NCBI RefSeq assembly: GCF_045689245.1
Contig: NZ_CP136865.1
Location: forward strand, 868,001-932,000
DNA length: 64,000 nt
Reading direction: 5' to 3'
Origin: Congregibacter brevis
GTDB taxonomy: Bacteria > Pseudomonadota > Gammaproteobacteria > Pseudomonadales > Halieaceae
Positions 1-10,800 of this stretch are shown piece after piece. Under the pieces are notes generated by a model. The model did no database searches. It was not told the DNA's origin and worked only from the letters and a program-made list of their open reading frames with translations. The translations under genes and the position numbers were made by a program. How positions within the stretch are numbered: the first letter of the stretch is position 1; each line of letters begins with the position of its first letter.

Positions 1-1
1 C

Positions 2-1381
2 CCCCAGTCTGGGCGAAATTACTTTTACAGCATCGGTGAGCAAGATCTCACTCTTCCTGTTGGCACCTACGAGATCACCGCGACCAATGGCCCGATGACA
101 CCGCTTGTGCAGCAAACGGTTAGAGTTCGCGCTAATGAGAAGGCAGAGACCCCCCTGCTCCTCGAGCCAGTCTGGGATGCCAAAGAGGCGGGTTATATAG
201 CGGCGGATTACCACAATCATTTGAACGGTGACGGCCATCATCGCGCTACTCATGAACATGCTCTGCGTCTACAAAAAGGCGAGAGCCTGCATCACATGGC
301 ACCCATGTCTTGGAACCGCTGGGACCGGAAGATCGACCGCGAGTTGCTAGGCACTCAAACCGAGAGCGAAGGCTTTGTGGTCAGTCAGGGACAGGAGGTG
401 CGGTCTCATTTTCATGGTCACATCGGTCTTGTTGGCGTACAGCAGCCCTTCGAACCCTGGTTCTTCGGGCCGCATAATCCCACCTTGGGTGATCCTAATC
501 TCAGTAACGGCATGGTTTTTGACTACGCTCGCGGACAAGGACTCTTTCCCATCTATGTTCACCCCACGTCATCGGATGCAGATCCATTTTTGCCTGATCA
601 ACTGGACGGTTTACCTATTGAGCTCGTGTCCGATGCAGTGCTGGAGGAAAACTTCGGCCTCGAGGCAGTGATTGGTTGGTCTAGCCCCTTGGGGACTTCG
701 CAACTTTGGTATCGACTGCTAAATGTTGGGCGCTCTGTCCCTGCAATGTCAGGAACGGATGCCTGGGTGGATTTTTATCGAACGCCAGCTGTTGGCACTG
801 GCCGAAATTACGTGCCTGTGGATTCGCAAAGCGCGGACTTTGTTACGACGTTTAACTCGGCAACGGCGAGTCGCGGCTTTGTCAGCACTGGCCCGGCGAT
901 TGTCTTTGAATTAGACGATGGCAGTAAGCCCGGTGATGTTACTCGGTCAGGGACAGTGGGATGGTCGGCTTTTGTTGCAAGCACTATAGACGTAGAGAGG
1001 GTTGAGATTGTTGTTAACGGCGACATTGTGCAGAGGCTTTCTGGTGTTTCGGCTGGGCAGAGCAAAACCATTACGGGTGAACTCGTTCTCCCAGAGGCGG
1101 GATGGGTCGCGGCGCGGGTTTACAGCGAGCAGCCGCTGGAAGACCCTTGGCCAATGATGCACCCGCGTCCTTTCGCTCACAGCGAGCCCATCTGGATTGG
1201 TGAAGTTGGAAGCACGGACTCCGCGGCTCGCACTAAAGCGGCGTCCGATATGATCCGCGCCATCGAAGCGGCTGAGCAAACATCCCGCGATGCTTACGGC
1301 GAGGTAAAGGCTTCCAAGATGATGGGCCGCATGGCGGAAGCCAAGAAACAACTCCGCAACATGATGCCGGCGGATACTTAA
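2..1381 (+). CDS. CehA/McbA-like metallohydrolase, 5'-truncated
   Basis: The reading frame is open from base 2 to the stop at 1379-1381, so the true start lies left of the window and the first ATG at 95 is internal. About 459 residues are visible. The first 70 or so look like the end of a beta-sandwich domain. A PHP-like metal site follows, AADYHNHLNGDGHH, with the His-x-His pattern of the CehA/McbA family of metal-dependent hydrolases, and further His/Asp residues occur downstream (SHFHGH, YVHPTSSDAD, SGTDAWVDF). The C-terminal ~150 residues resemble the extra domain often fused in this family and end in a charged helix. The product is probably secreted or periplasmic, but the signal peptide is outside the window. 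The family assignment is from motif recognition; the substrate cannot be given. The next gene starts 43 bp downstream on the same strand and may be co-transcribed. Confidence 0.7.
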   Translation, partial: PQSGRNYFYSIGEQDLTLPVGTYEITATNGPMTPLVQQTVRVRANEKAETPLLLEPVWDAKEAGYIAADYHNHLNGDGHHRATHEHALRLQKGESLHHMAPMSWNRWDRKIDRELLGTQTESEGFVVSQGQEVRSHFHGHIGLVGVQQPFEPWFFGPHNPTLGDPNLSNGMVFDYARGQGLFPIYVHPTSSDADPFLPDQLDGLPIELVSDAVLEENFGLEAVIGWSSPLGTSQLWYRLLNVGRSVPAMSGTDAWVDFYRTPAVGTGRNYVPVDSQSADFVTTFNSATASRGFVSTGPAIVFELDDGSKPGDVTRSGTVGWSAFVASTIDVERVEIVVNGDIVQRLSGVSAGQSKTITGELVLPEAGWVAARVYSEQPLEDPWPMMHPRPFAHSEPIWIGEVGSTDSAARTKAASDMIRAIEAAEQTSRDAYGEVKASKMMGRMAEAKKQLRNMMPADT

Positions 1382-1423
1382 GTCGGTGCGACCCCTAAAT
1401 ACGTCTTCTAGTCGGAGCCACAC

Positions 1424-2347
1424 ATGAATCGAAACTTTGTAGCCATTGTTCTGTTACTTCTCTGTAGCGCCTTTCCGGCTGCAGCACAGAATAAGAGCAT
1501 AGTCTTCATCGGAAACAGCTTTACCTTCGGTTACGGCTCCGCGGCCTGGTTCTGGGGGGCCGACACGGTAACGGATCTCAATGGTCAAGGTGTCGGTGGT
1601 GTGCCTGCTTTGTTCAAAGCGTTTTCGGAACAAGCGGGACTGTCCTGGAATGTGTCTTTAGAGACGCACCCCGGCTCTGACTTTGCTTTTCATCTTCGCG
1701 AAAAGAGAGCAGAGCTAACCTCTAAAGCTTGGGATGTGGCGGTAGCGCATAGCTACAGTACGCTTGATGCCAATGCCCCGGGTGATCCCACAAGACTCGT
1801 AGCGACAGGTCGCGAACTCGCCACACTACTGCAAGGCGCTAACCCGCAAGTAAAGTTTTATGTCACGGCCACGTGGTCGAGGCCTGACCTCACTTATCGA
1901 TCAGGCTCTCCCTGGTCTGGCAAGGGTATCGAGAAAATGGGTCTCGACGTAAACGAAGGCTATGAGCAACTTGCAGCTGTGGTACCCGGTGTTACAGCCG
2001 TAAACCCCGTTGGCAAAGCCTTTAATCGCGCGGTGCGCACGGGCGTGGCTGATGGCAACCCTTACGACGGCATTGATGTAGACAAGGTAGATCTCTGGAC
2101 CTGGGATCATTATCACGGCAGTACTTACGGTTATTACCTTGAGGCGCTTGTAGTGTTCGGCAACGTGACGGGTGTAGACCCGCTGGCGTTAGGAGATGGA
2201 GAGTGCGCGGCCTTCGAGCTCGGGCTCTCCCAAACTCAAGTTGTGGCTCTACAGCGAGTCGCACGTGATGAGCTGGCCGCGGCAGGCGTTGAGCTAAGCA
2301 CACCGAAAACGGTGACTCCGCTTAGGTGGGCAACACCCTGCGGGTGA
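1424..2347 (+). CDS. Secreted GDSL/SGNH-like protein
   Basis: 307 aa. The N-terminus is a clear Sec signal peptide (hydrophobic stretch, then AAAQ around residue 22). The mature protein opens with IVFIGNSFTFGYGS, the block I GDS/GNS motif of SGNH-fold esterases (catalytic Ser in GNSFT), as in the DUF4886-like branch. A histidine/aspartate pair late in the protein (WTWDHYHGSTYGYYL, about residue 225-240) would fit block V DxxH. The ATG is preceded by CGGAG at a good distance. It follows the truncated metallohydrolase on the same strand and could act on the same extracellular substrate. Function beyond a hydrolase-like fold is inference. Confidence 0.6.
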   Translation: MNRNFVAIVLLLLCSAFPAAAQNKSIVFIGNSFTFGYGSAAWFWGADTVTDLNGQGVGGVPALFKAFSEQAGLSWNVSLETHPGSDFAFHLREKRAELTSKAWDVAVAHSYSTLDANAPGDPTRLVATGRELATLLQGANPQVKFYVTATWSRPDLTYRSGSPWSGKGIEKMGLDVNEGYEQLAAVVPGVTAVNPVGKAFNRAVRTGVADGNPYDGIDVDKVDLWTWDHYHGSTYGYYLEALVVFGNVTGVDPLALGDGECAAFELGLSQTQVVALQRVARDELAAAGVELSTPKTVTPLRWATPCG

Positions 2348-2469
2348 ACTCGCGATCGCACTTTTCACCCCGAAGAAAACGTCGGAGTAAGAAGACCGGG
2401 GTAAGAATCTGAATTAAGGCCTAGGTGCAAGCCACGGTATAGTTCATCCTTTGGCAGTCCGGAATCAAA

Positions 2470-3663
2470 ATGACAATCAGTTCGCTCCCCAGAGTGGTAT
2501 GGCTATACACGCTAATCCAATCGCTCGCTGTAAGCGTTGGCAGCATGATGGTGATCGTGGGCGGTGTGCTGGGTGCATCACTGGCTCCTGAGCCCGCCTA
2601 CGCGACCTTGCCTGTTGCGGTGATGATAACGGGCACTGCGCTAAGCGTACTTCCAATAACTCGACTCATGCGCCGTTTTGGTCGTAGACCTATATTCGTG
2701 GTGGTGACCATCGTAGCGGTGTTTGCGTCTTTATTGGCGGCGAAGGCGGCGAGTGACCTCAGCTTTGCTTTGTTTTGCACTTCTGCATTGGGTTTTGGCT
2801 GTGCCTTGGCGGGTATTCAGCAACTGCGTTTTGCCGCGATGGAGGCAGTATCCACCGACTTGATGCCCAAGGCGGCGTCTACGGTGTTACTCGGCGGATT
2901 AGCGGCAGCGATTATCGGGCCCGAGCTGGCAACCAGCGGCAGAGACTTGATCGGCGCTGAATTTGTCGGCACGTTTTTGCTGATGGCTGGGATCTGTGGC
3001 GTATGCACTCTACTTTTTTTGTTTACTCCATCGTCCAAAGCGCAGGCAAGCGAGATATCGGGTGATGTTCGTTCCTTGCGCGAGATGGTTCGCAACCCCA
3101 CGCTTATCATGGCCATTGTCGCTGCTGTCGGTGGCTATGGTTTGATGAGCTTTATCATGACCGCTACGCCAGTGCACATGCATGTGTACGAGGGCCACAG
3201 CTTGGACCACACCAAGCTGGTGATTCAGAGTCATGTTCTGGCCATGTTCCTGCCGTCGTTTTTTAGCGGTTGGCTGATCAGTCGGTGGGGGGCTGCTCGA
3301 GTAATAATGGCCGGGCTGCTGGCCTATGCAATGACAGTCATCCTGGCCTTAATGGGTAGCGCCATCCTCAACTATTGGACTGCGCTTGTATTGCTGGGCG
3401 TAGGCTGGAATTTTTTGTTCCTGGCCGGGACGACGTTATTACCGCTGACTTACGCTCCCGCTGAACGCTTCAAAGCACAGGGTTTCAATGAAATGCTGGT
3501 GTTTGGGTTTCAAGCCACTGCCGCTCTGTCCGCGGGGGCAGTACTGCACTGGCTGGGCTGGCAAAACCTCTTGCTGGCATGCATACCGCTAATTTTGATG
3601 TTAGCGTTTACCTTAATCTGGTGGCAAAAAAACCAAAGCGCGCCAGCAGCCGTTGCTAACTAG
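2470..3663 (+). CDS. MFS transporter
   Basis: 397 aa, almost entirely hydrophobic, with about 12 predicted transmembrane segments. The cytoplasmic loop between helices 2 and 3 carries MRRFGRRPIF (residues ~66-75), a recognisable form of the major facilitator superfamily motif A. It most resembles the YcaD/NreB-like drug or nickel branch by general appearance, but the substrate cannot be read from the sequence. It stands alone between a same-strand secreted hydrolase 120 bp upstream and the convergent acyl-CoA synthetase gene 75 bp downstream. Confidence 0.8.
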   Translation: MTISSLPRVVWLYTLIQSLAVSVGSMMVIVGGVLGASLAPEPAYATLPVAVMITGTALSVLPITRLMRRFGRRPIFVVVTIVAVFASLLAAKAASDLSFALFCTSALGFGCALAGIQQLRFAAMEAVSTDLMPKAASTVLLGGLAAAIIGPELATSGRDLIGAEFVGTFLLMAGICGVCTLLFLFTPSSKAQASEISGDVRSLREMVRNPTLIMAIVAAVGGYGLMSFIMTATPVHMHVYEGHSLDHTKLVIQSHVLAMFLPSFFSGWLISRWGAARVIMAGLLAYAMTVILALMGSAILNYWTALVLLGVGWNFLFLAGTTLLPLTYAPAERFKAQGFNEMLVFGFQATAALSAGAVLHWLGWQNLLLACIPLILMLAFTLIWWQKNQSAPAAVAN

Positions 3664-3737
3664 TCAGCAGCGGGTTGTTAGTACGTGACCTCGCGTTAGA
3701 GAAAGCCTGGGGCGTTACGCGAGAGCATTTGTGAAGC

Positions 3738-5348
3738 TCAGTCTCTACCCAACGCTGCGCTAGCCACTCCACGAAGTCGCTTGTAGTCGACCTTGCCATT
3801 GGCGGCGCGGCCAATGCTATCGATCGGTACGATATGTCGAGGTGCTTTGTAAGCCGCCAGAGTCTTTCTTACGTGAGCGATGAGGCTTGCACTGTCCAGA
3901 GATGTTCCCGGTTGTGCTTCGATCACACCAACCACTGACTCTCCGTAAGTCTCATCGGGCACGCCCACGGCAACTGCGTCCACAACGTTGGGATGCGTCT
4001 TCATCGCTTCTTCTACTTCTTCGGGGAAGATCTTTTCGCCACCACTGTTGATACAGACTGATCCTCTTCCCAGGAGAATAATGCGGCCATCGGCGTCGAC
4101 CATGGCAAAGTCGCCGGGGCAGGAGTAGCGCTGGCCATCGATATCCAGAAAGGTGCGTGCGCTTTTTTCTGGATCTTTGTAGTAACCCAGAGGCTGGCGG
4201 CCACCCACAGCGATGCGTCCTACCTTGTCGCTGCCAGCTTCGATGGCTTGGTTGCTGTCATCGATGACAATTGTCTCGGGGCTCATTTCGAAGCGCGCGG
4301 TGCTTGCTGCAGCGCCCGCCGCCGAGATGGATGATCCCATGCCTAGGGCTTCAGAGGATGAAAAGGCATCCATCAGCATCATGCCTGGGTGATGGGCAAG
4401 CAATCGCTCTTTGCTCTCTTGGCTCCACATAACTCCGGAGGAAACAATTGCCTGGAGCGACGCTAGATTCCAGCGTCCGGGTTCACTGTCTAGGGCGCGA
4501 AGGATAGGCTTGGCGAAGGCATCGCCAACCATGGCCAGCGATTCTACTTGTTCCCTTTCGATCGTATCGAGGAGTTCGGCGGGGTTAAAGTGGCGGTCTG
4601 TTAGAGTGACGATGCTGCCTCCACCGCAAAGCGTGCTGAGTCCGGGGAAGTTTCCCGTACCGTGCATTTGCGGACAGGCGGGGAGAAAGCGTGTGCCGGG
4701 CGAGGTAAAGCTGCCGCGCAGATCCTCGACGCTACCTTCATCCTGAAGAGGGCTTCCCAGAGTGGATGTAAGCTTGACGGCAAGATCGTCTTGTCGCCAC
4801 ATCACGCCTTTGGGCATGCCGGTAGTGCCGCCGGTATAGAGAAAGTTGAGATCATCACCACTGCGTCCCCAGCTTGGAACGACTCGCTCGCAGTTCTTGT
4901 TGGCGACGGCTTCGTAGTCGCTCGCCCATTCGGGGCGAGGTACGCTGCCATCGTCAACAAATAGCCACACGCGAACTTTTGGAAGACGCGCGCGGATGGC
5001 GTCTATGGTCGCTGCGAACACTCCGTGGAACACAACTGCTCCCGCGTCCGCATTGTCCCAGAGATACAGGAGTTCATCGGCGGTATAGCGATAGTTAGTG
5101 TTCACCGGTACGTACGCACCCTTAAAGGCCGCGTACATCGACTCCAGATACTCGTTACCGTTGTAAAGGTACTGGGCAACCGCCTGCTGACGTTCTAAAC
5201 CGGCATCAATAAAGAATTGCGCTAGAGCATCAGCGCGTTTGTCGAACTCCCGCCATGAACGCCGTGTCTCTCCGTGGATGAGACATGTTGCTTCGGCCAG
5301 TTCATCAGCGGCAACTTCCCATATGTCTGCAAAGTTCCAGTCACTCAT
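3738..5348 (-). CDS. Acyl-CoA synthetase (AMP-forming, FadD-like)
   Basis: 536 aa member of the adenylate-forming ligase family; makes acyl-CoA from a carboxylic acid, ATP and CoA through an acyl-AMP. The P-loop-like motif FLYTGGTTGMPKGVMW is near residue 170, and the C-terminal hinge reads LGRGSVCINSGGEKIFPEEV, with the expected catalytic Lys near the end (ANGKVDYK). I prefer the ATG at 5348 (MSDWNF) over an in-frame codon 18 bp upstream because GGAG lies 7-8 bp before it. The glycine pattern TGGTTG is typical of the FadD3/steroid and medium-chain branch, but the acyl substrate is unknown. It is convergent with the MFS gene and divergent from the TolB/TPR gene. Confidence 0.85.
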   Translation of the reverse strand: MSDWNFADIWEVAADELAEATCLIHGETRRSWREFDKRADALAQFFIDAGLERQQAVAQYLYNGNEYLESMYAAFKGAYVPVNTNYRYTADELLYLWDNADAGAVVFHGVFAATIDAIRARLPKVRVWLFVDDGSVPRPEWASDYEAVANKNCERVVPSWGRSGDDLNFLYTGGTTGMPKGVMWRQDDLAVKLTSTLGSPLQDEGSVEDLRGSFTSPGTRFLPACPQMHGTGNFPGLSTLCGGGSIVTLTDRHFNPAELLDTIEREQVESLAMVGDAFAKPILRALDSEPGRWNLASLQAIVSSGVMWSQESKERLLAHHPGMMLMDAFSSSEALGMGSSISAAGAAASTARFEMSPETIVIDDSNQAIEAGSDKVGRIAVGGRQPLGYYKDPEKSARTFLDIDGQRYSCPGDFAMVDADGRIILLGRGSVCINSGGEKIFPEEVEEAMKTHPNVVDAVAVGVPDETYGESVVGVIEAQPGTSLDSASLIAHVRKTLAAYKAPRHIVPIDSIGRAANGKVDYKRLRGVASAALGRD

Positions 5349-5584
5349 TGTCTGTTCTCCACGCACTTTTGGTTTCTTTATGGCTGTAGTGATAAGGGTT
5401 CGTCAAGAGATGAGCGCCCCCTGTATTCACGCTTGCCATTTGATGGAGAGCGTAAAAACCCACGTTCATCCTGTATCATCATATAGCTTCGACGTCATCA
5501 AGCCAGCCTGCGAACCAGTGCTGCGAGGTTTAGGTTTGCGCAGCGCATTGTGGTTACTGCATTGAGTAAGAGGTGGTACGACTC

Positions 5585-7759
5585 GTGATCAGAGTTCTTC
5601 GCGAATTGAGAAAGCGCCGTGTATTTCGCGGGGCCGGTTATTACCTGCTGATCGCCTGGGGTGTTCTTCAGGTTGGCGACGTTATTGTCGAACCGGCAGG
5701 GCTTCCAGCCTGGAGCATGACCGCGCTGCTGTATTTGCTGATGCTGGGATTTCCTGTGGCGATGGTATTGAGCTGGCGCTACGACATTGGCGAGCACGGT
5801 ATCGTCCGCACGCGAGCAGAGCATGTGGAAGACACTCCCCCAGAATCTCTGCGGGCGATTGATTATCTCGTTATTTGCAGTCTTGTGGGCATTAGCGCTG
5901 CCGCACTGTGGGGTTTATTGCCCATCGCGCAGCAGTCGGAGCAAGTCAAAGAATCTAGCGCACCGTTGCTCGAGCTTGCTCCAAATTCCATCGCCGTGCT
6001 CCCCTTTGCTGATATCTCCCAGACACAGGACCAGGGGTTTCTGGGCGACGGCATTAGCGACACGGTAATGCACGTGCTTTCGCAAATTGGTGAGTTAACG
6101 GTAACCGCTCGTACCTCAAGCTTTGCCTTCAAAGGAAAAGATCTCAGTATCCAAGAAATAGCAACGGCCCTGGTGGTCGCTCATGTGCTTGAGGGCAGCG
6201 TGCAGAAAGCTGGTGAGCAGGTCCGAATTATCGCCCGATTGATCGACGCCCGAAGCGGCACAGAAGTGTGGTCAGGCTATTACGATCGTGCCATCGATTC
6301 TGTTTTTGCGATTCAAGACGAAATAGCGCGAGAAGTCGCCACAGCCTTGACCACCGAAATTCTCAATACTGGTGGTGTACATATCGTTGAGCAGGGTTAT
6401 CGACCCAACCTTGCGGCGTATGAGAAGTTTATACTGGGCAAGCAAGAGCTTTCTTTGCGCACGATCCCAGGGTTCGTCGGTGCGGAGTCTTTGTTTCGTG
6501 AGGCCACAGAACTAGACCCTAACTACGCCTTGGCCTATGCGTATTTAGCTCAAGCAACTTTGCTTGCCACGCCTATGGACAAGCGTGCGACAGGTTTTGC
6601 GACAGCGACCGACGTGGTCGCGCAAGCATTGGATTTAGACCCGCTGCTTGCCGAGGCACACGGTGTTTCTGCGGAGCTGTTAGTTTTTCAAAAGCGGTTT
6701 CCCGAAGCCGAAACTGCGCTTCAACGAGCATTGGAGCTGCGGCCGAGTTACGCCGATGCCTATGCGACTTATGCATGGTTTTACAGGTTGCAGGGAAAGC
6801 TCGACGATGCTTTGGTTCAGCTTCGAAAAGCAATTGAATTAGATCCGCAGGAGAACCGCTACAAAACCAACTTAGCCAATGCATTGTGGTCTGTCAGTAG
6901 AGCTGAGGAAGCAATGGCGACGGTCAAAGAGGCCATAGAGCGTAATCCTAGTGTTCCCTCAAATTACGACCTGCTCGGTCGCTGGTACATGCAATTGGGA
7001 GACATCGGGAAAGGTGCCTATTGGCATGAGCACGCATCCATGATGAATGGTGAAGCGGCTGAAAGCGGTTGGTCCCACTGCTTGAATCTCGTGCAGTTAT
7101 GGGCAGAAGAGCGAGCCCTCGAGTGTGCTCAAGACTATCTGCGCCGTTACCCCGGAGATGTAGAGGCGACGCACTACCTAGCGACACTGACTGATGACGT
7201 TGAGCTTGGTGTGCAAAATCTGCGTGAGGCCGTCGCGAGTAACCCAAGTTTTTGGTACCGCCGATATCAGCTAGCCGATTGGTTCGTAGAGGCAAAGCAG
7301 TGGCAAGACGCCATAGACATTTTGGAGAGCAGCGAAAAAGGACTTTTTTCGAGTAGTCCCACGTTGAGTGATCAAACGATCTGGGCTGCGACAAGTCTTG
7401 CTCAGGCCTACTATGGCCTGGGAGAGGAAGAAAAAGCTGCGGTGCTCAGCGAAGCTGGGCTTAGTTACATGGAGCGGCGTCGTAAGTTGCAGGCTTCGGG
7501 ATACGTTGCTGGTGTCGAGGACGTGCAGTTTTTGGCGTTACTCGGTCGCAGCGATGAAGCGCTGGATCGTTTAGAGGCCACGGTTGCCTCCGGCTGGCGT
7601 TTTTATTCTTTTGGTCTTAATTACTCCAGTGTTTTTGATTCCTTGCGCGATGACCCACGCTTCACAGAGGTGATCGCTGTGATCCGCGAAGACCTTACAG
7701 AGCAACTGGATTGGTACGATAAGAACAGTGATATGCCTCCCGAGGCAATAGGCCTCTGA
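5585..7759 (+). CDS. TolB-like/TPR membrane protein
   Basis: 724 aa. The N-terminus (VLRELRKRRVFRGAGYYLL) begins a conserved cytoplasmic patch and a transmembrane segment; further helices lie near 45-65 and 95-115. Residues ~140-265 form a TolB N-terminal/FlgO-like domain (IAVLPFADIS, FLGDGISDTVMHVLSQ, VLEGSVQKAGEQVRI). The C-terminal ~400 residues are tetratricopeptide-like helical repeats. Such proteins are often annotated as adenylate-cyclase-like or signalling proteins; their role is not established. I chose GTG 5585 rather than GTG 5573: AAGAGGTGG lies 8 bp before 5585, and this start makes the N-terminus the same length as that of the paralogue at 40824-42938. A bidirectional terminator follows. 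Confidence 0.8.
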   Translation: MIRVLRELRKRRVFRGAGYYLLIAWGVLQVGDVIVEPAGLPAWSMTALLYLLMLGFPVAMVLSWRYDIGEHGIVRTRAEHVEDTPPESLRAIDYLVICSLVGISAAALWGLLPIAQQSEQVKESSAPLLELAPNSIAVLPFADISQTQDQGFLGDGISDTVMHVLSQIGELTVTARTSSFAFKGKDLSIQEIATALVVAHVLEGSVQKAGEQVRIIARLIDARSGTEVWSGYYDRAIDSVFAIQDEIAREVATALTTEILNTGGVHIVEQGYRPNLAAYEKFILGKQELSLRTIPGFVGAESLFREATELDPNYALAYAYLAQATLLATPMDKRATGFATATDVVAQALDLDPLLAEAHGVSAELLVFQKRFPEAETALQRALELRPSYADAYATYAWFYRLQGKLDDALVQLRKAIELDPQENRYKTNLANALWSVSRAEEAMATVKEAIERNPSVPSNYDLLGRWYMQLGDIGKGAYWHEHASMMNGEAAESGWSHCLNLVQLWAEERALECAQDYLRRYPGDVEATHYLATLTDDVELGVQNLREAVASNPSFWYRRYQLADWFVEAKQWQDAIDILESSEKGLFSSSPTLSDQTIWAATSLAQAYYGLGEEEKAAVLSEAGLSYMERRRKLQASGYVAGVEDVQFLALLGRSDEALDRLEATVASGWRFYSFGLNYSSVFDSLRDDPRFTEVIAVIREDLTEQLDWYDKNSDMPPEAIGL

Positions 7760-7794
7760 GCTAGTTTAGCTGGAGTTTCTGTCGTCAAAAAAAA

Positions 7795-7816
7795 CCCCGC
7801 ATAAGCGGGGATTTTT
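7795..7816. terminator. Bidirectional rho-independent terminator
   Basis: Perfect 6-bp stem ccccgc/gcgggg with an ATAA loop, preceded by a run of eight A and followed by ATTTTT. It therefore works on both strands and sits exactly between the convergent TolB/TPR gene and the BNR-repeat gene. Confidence 0.9.
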
Positions 7817-7845
7817 AACTAAAGCACCGTGTTAATTGTGGGATT

Positions 7846-10800
7846 TTAATCCAGGCTTGCACCCTCAACATGGGGAGCCCCCGCCGCGAGCAAGGCCTTC
7901 TCAAGCTCTTCTAGCGCTGATTCAGCCCTATCAAGCCGTGTCGCCAAAGACTTCATTGCTTTGTTGACGACTTCGAGCCCCTGACGAGCGGTGTCCGTGG
8001 GTCCATACAAAGAGCGATAAATTGTGCGCTCTACCACTGAGAGTCGTTGCGAGATGGTGGTGCGCGTTTTCTCGCCCACTTCCAGTTTGGCTGGGTTTCC
8101 ATTGAGCTCTCCGTTCAACGCATGCAACGTCTCGCCCACTTGATGCAATTTTGCGTCAAGGTCGCCGGCATCGGCACGAGAGTGCGCCAGTGCCTTGGCC
8201 ATCGCCTGTGAACGTTGCACGGCGCGTGCGAGATCTGCCTTGAGCTTTGACGATTCCCGTGCGGCATCTTCCCAAGCTCGCCAGAATGCGGCGACCTCTG
8301 CATCAGAGGCGCCCGGTAAAGAGCCCGAATACAGACGCTCTACGTCGAAATCAATGGGGTCATCGAGCTGACTTACCTGTCCGTCCACACGCTTGTAGAG
8401 CGTCGCTGTATAGGTGCCCGGTGCTGCCATCATGCCTCGCTGCGTTTCACCGTGATCGTTCTCATCATTCAAGGAGACTACTTTAGTTGCGGGGTAGCGA
8501 AGGTCCCAAGCGACGCGATGGAAGCCTTTGTCTTTAGGACCCTCGACACGGCGCACAACGTTGCCTTGCGCATCTTTCACCACCAAGAAAATAGCCGGTG
8601 CTGCCTGAGTGGCTTCTTTACTTACGGCGTTCCAACCCGGGAATTCGATATCTTTGCCGTCTGCCTCTTTAGATTTCTCAGCAGCCATGCGCGCTTCACT
8701 TAGCGTCTGCAGCCCCTCGTTCAGGTGATAGGTAAATGTGGCACCGAACTCTGGGTTGGGCGCGACATAGTGCGATGCTCCCTGCGAGCCCTTCAGGTCA
8801 TCAAAATCGAGGTCAGACCTGGGAATATAGAGCCATGCCTTACGGGTTGAATACAGCGAACCTTCTTTTTTCAGTGATGCCTCACTGACTTCGCGCAGCG
8901 CACTGTAATCATCAAGTACAAAAAATCCCCGTCCAAAAGAGGCACCGACCAGATCATTCTCCCGTCGCTGTATGGCGAGATCTCTGAAGCTGATCGTAGG
9001 AACACCGCCCTCGAGCTCTATCCACTGTTCTCCAGCATCAATGGAGAAAAAGATGCCGAACTCGGTTGCGGCAAATAATAGCTCCGGCTTTTCGTGGTCC
9101 TGGACCATGCGCCAGACCAGGTGACGCTCAGGGAGGTCTTCGCTGATGGATTCCCAGCTTTGTCCGCGGTTGGTGCTCTTAACCAGGTAGGGTGTGTAGT
9201 CACCGTACTTGTGGTTGTCTAGGGAGACGTACACGGTATCCGGATCATGGAGGTCGGCCTTAATGTCGTTGATAAACGCGCGTTCGGGTACACCCATGCG
9301 GCTAACCTCAACGCTGCGCCAGCTTTCGCCGCCATTTTCAGTTATCTGTAATAGACCATCATCGGTACCTGCGTAGATGAGTCCGTCTACGAGAGGGGAT
9401 TCAGATAATGAGGTAATAGAGTTGTAGTTGGACATCGCCAAAACGTCCCACGAGGAATCCCAGCTTTGCTTGCGGCCCATGATGGGTAGCTCAAAGCGTT
9501 CCTCATTGCGTGTCAGATCGCCTGATATAGCGCGCCAGCTATCGCCACGATTGTCCGAGCGCCATACCCGTTGGCTGGCAAAGTAAATACGCGCAGGGTC
9601 GTGGGGGCTGACGTGGATCGGTGCATCCCAGTTGAAGCGCTCATAATCTTCGTCTTCACCTGGCTGTGGTTGTATATCAACAACTTCGCCAGTGGTGATG
9701 TCGATGCGCGAGAGGGCGCCTTCCTGCCGTTCGGCGTAGACGATATCCGGATTGCCGGGTTCCGTAGCCGGAGCATGTCCATCCCAGTCCAGTACCAGAC
9801 TCCAGTCAGCATTGCGAATTCCATTCACGCTGTCGGTGCGCGAAGGCCCGCCCTGAGTGCCGTTATCTTGAGTGCCGCTATAGATGTTGTAGAAAGGCTC
9901 GGCGTCATCCAGCGCCAGCTTATAGAACTGCGTAACTGGCAGGTTAGGCATATAGCGCCAGTTCGCCGCCAAATCAAAGCTTTCGTACACGCCACCGTCT
10001 GTGCCTAGCAGCAGGTAATCCGGATCGCTGAGTTTGAACGCCAGCGCATGATTGTCGCCATGGCGGTGCTGACGGTTGACTGGCCCCCAGGTCTTACCGC
10101 CATCGAGAGACTGCTTCATGGACGCGTCCATCATGTAAAGATGATCAAATCGATGCGGTGAGGCATAAAGCTCAACGTAGTAGTGTGGGCCCGTGCCACC
10201 AGAGATAACCTCGGACTGCTGTGTCCAGGACTCTCCGCCGTCCACGGACTTCCATGTGCCGCCCTTGCGGCGATTGAGTTCAATAGCGGCATAGACAATA
10301 TCCGGCTGCTGCGGGGATATCGCTAGTCCGATCTTGCCCATCTTGCCCTCAGGTAGTCCCTCAGAAAGTTTCTTCCAGGTATCACCGCCGTCCTCACTGC
10401 GATAGATGGCGGATTTGGCGCCGCCATCCATCACTGCGGCAACGGTTCGATGATGCTGCCAGGTTGCCGCGTAGACCCGCTCGGGGTTTCGGGGGTCGAT
10501 AGCAATGTCGGTTACGCCCGTGAACTCCTCATCGCCGAGCGTCTTGGTCCAGGTCTGTCCGCCGTCAGTTGATTTGTAGAATCCGCGATCACCACCGGGG
10601 CTCCACAACGGCCCCTGAGCTGCCACGTAAACAACATCCGAGTTCTCTGGATGGACGATGATTTCGCCAATGTGCTGAGAGTCCTCAAGACCCATGTTCA
10701 TCCAGTTTTTGCCGCCATCGACGGACTTGTAGATGCCGTCTCCGAAGGCGAAATGCCGTCCGCCACCGTGCTCACCGGTACCCACCCAAACAGTGCTGCT

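Noticed and set aside
947..1423. Long minus-strand open frame (158 codons) under the first gene
   Set aside because: It lies antisense to a well-supported coding region, has no recognisable domain and an amino-acid make-up typical of a frame shadow.
2342..2370. GGGTGAA...TTCACCC dyad at the end of the GDSL-like gene
   Set aside because: No T-run follows and the loop is long; not called as a terminator.
3690..3723. Inverted repeat CTCGCGT...ACGCGAG between convergent genes
   Set aside because: The 20-bp loop and absence of a T-tract make it a poor terminator; likely chance.
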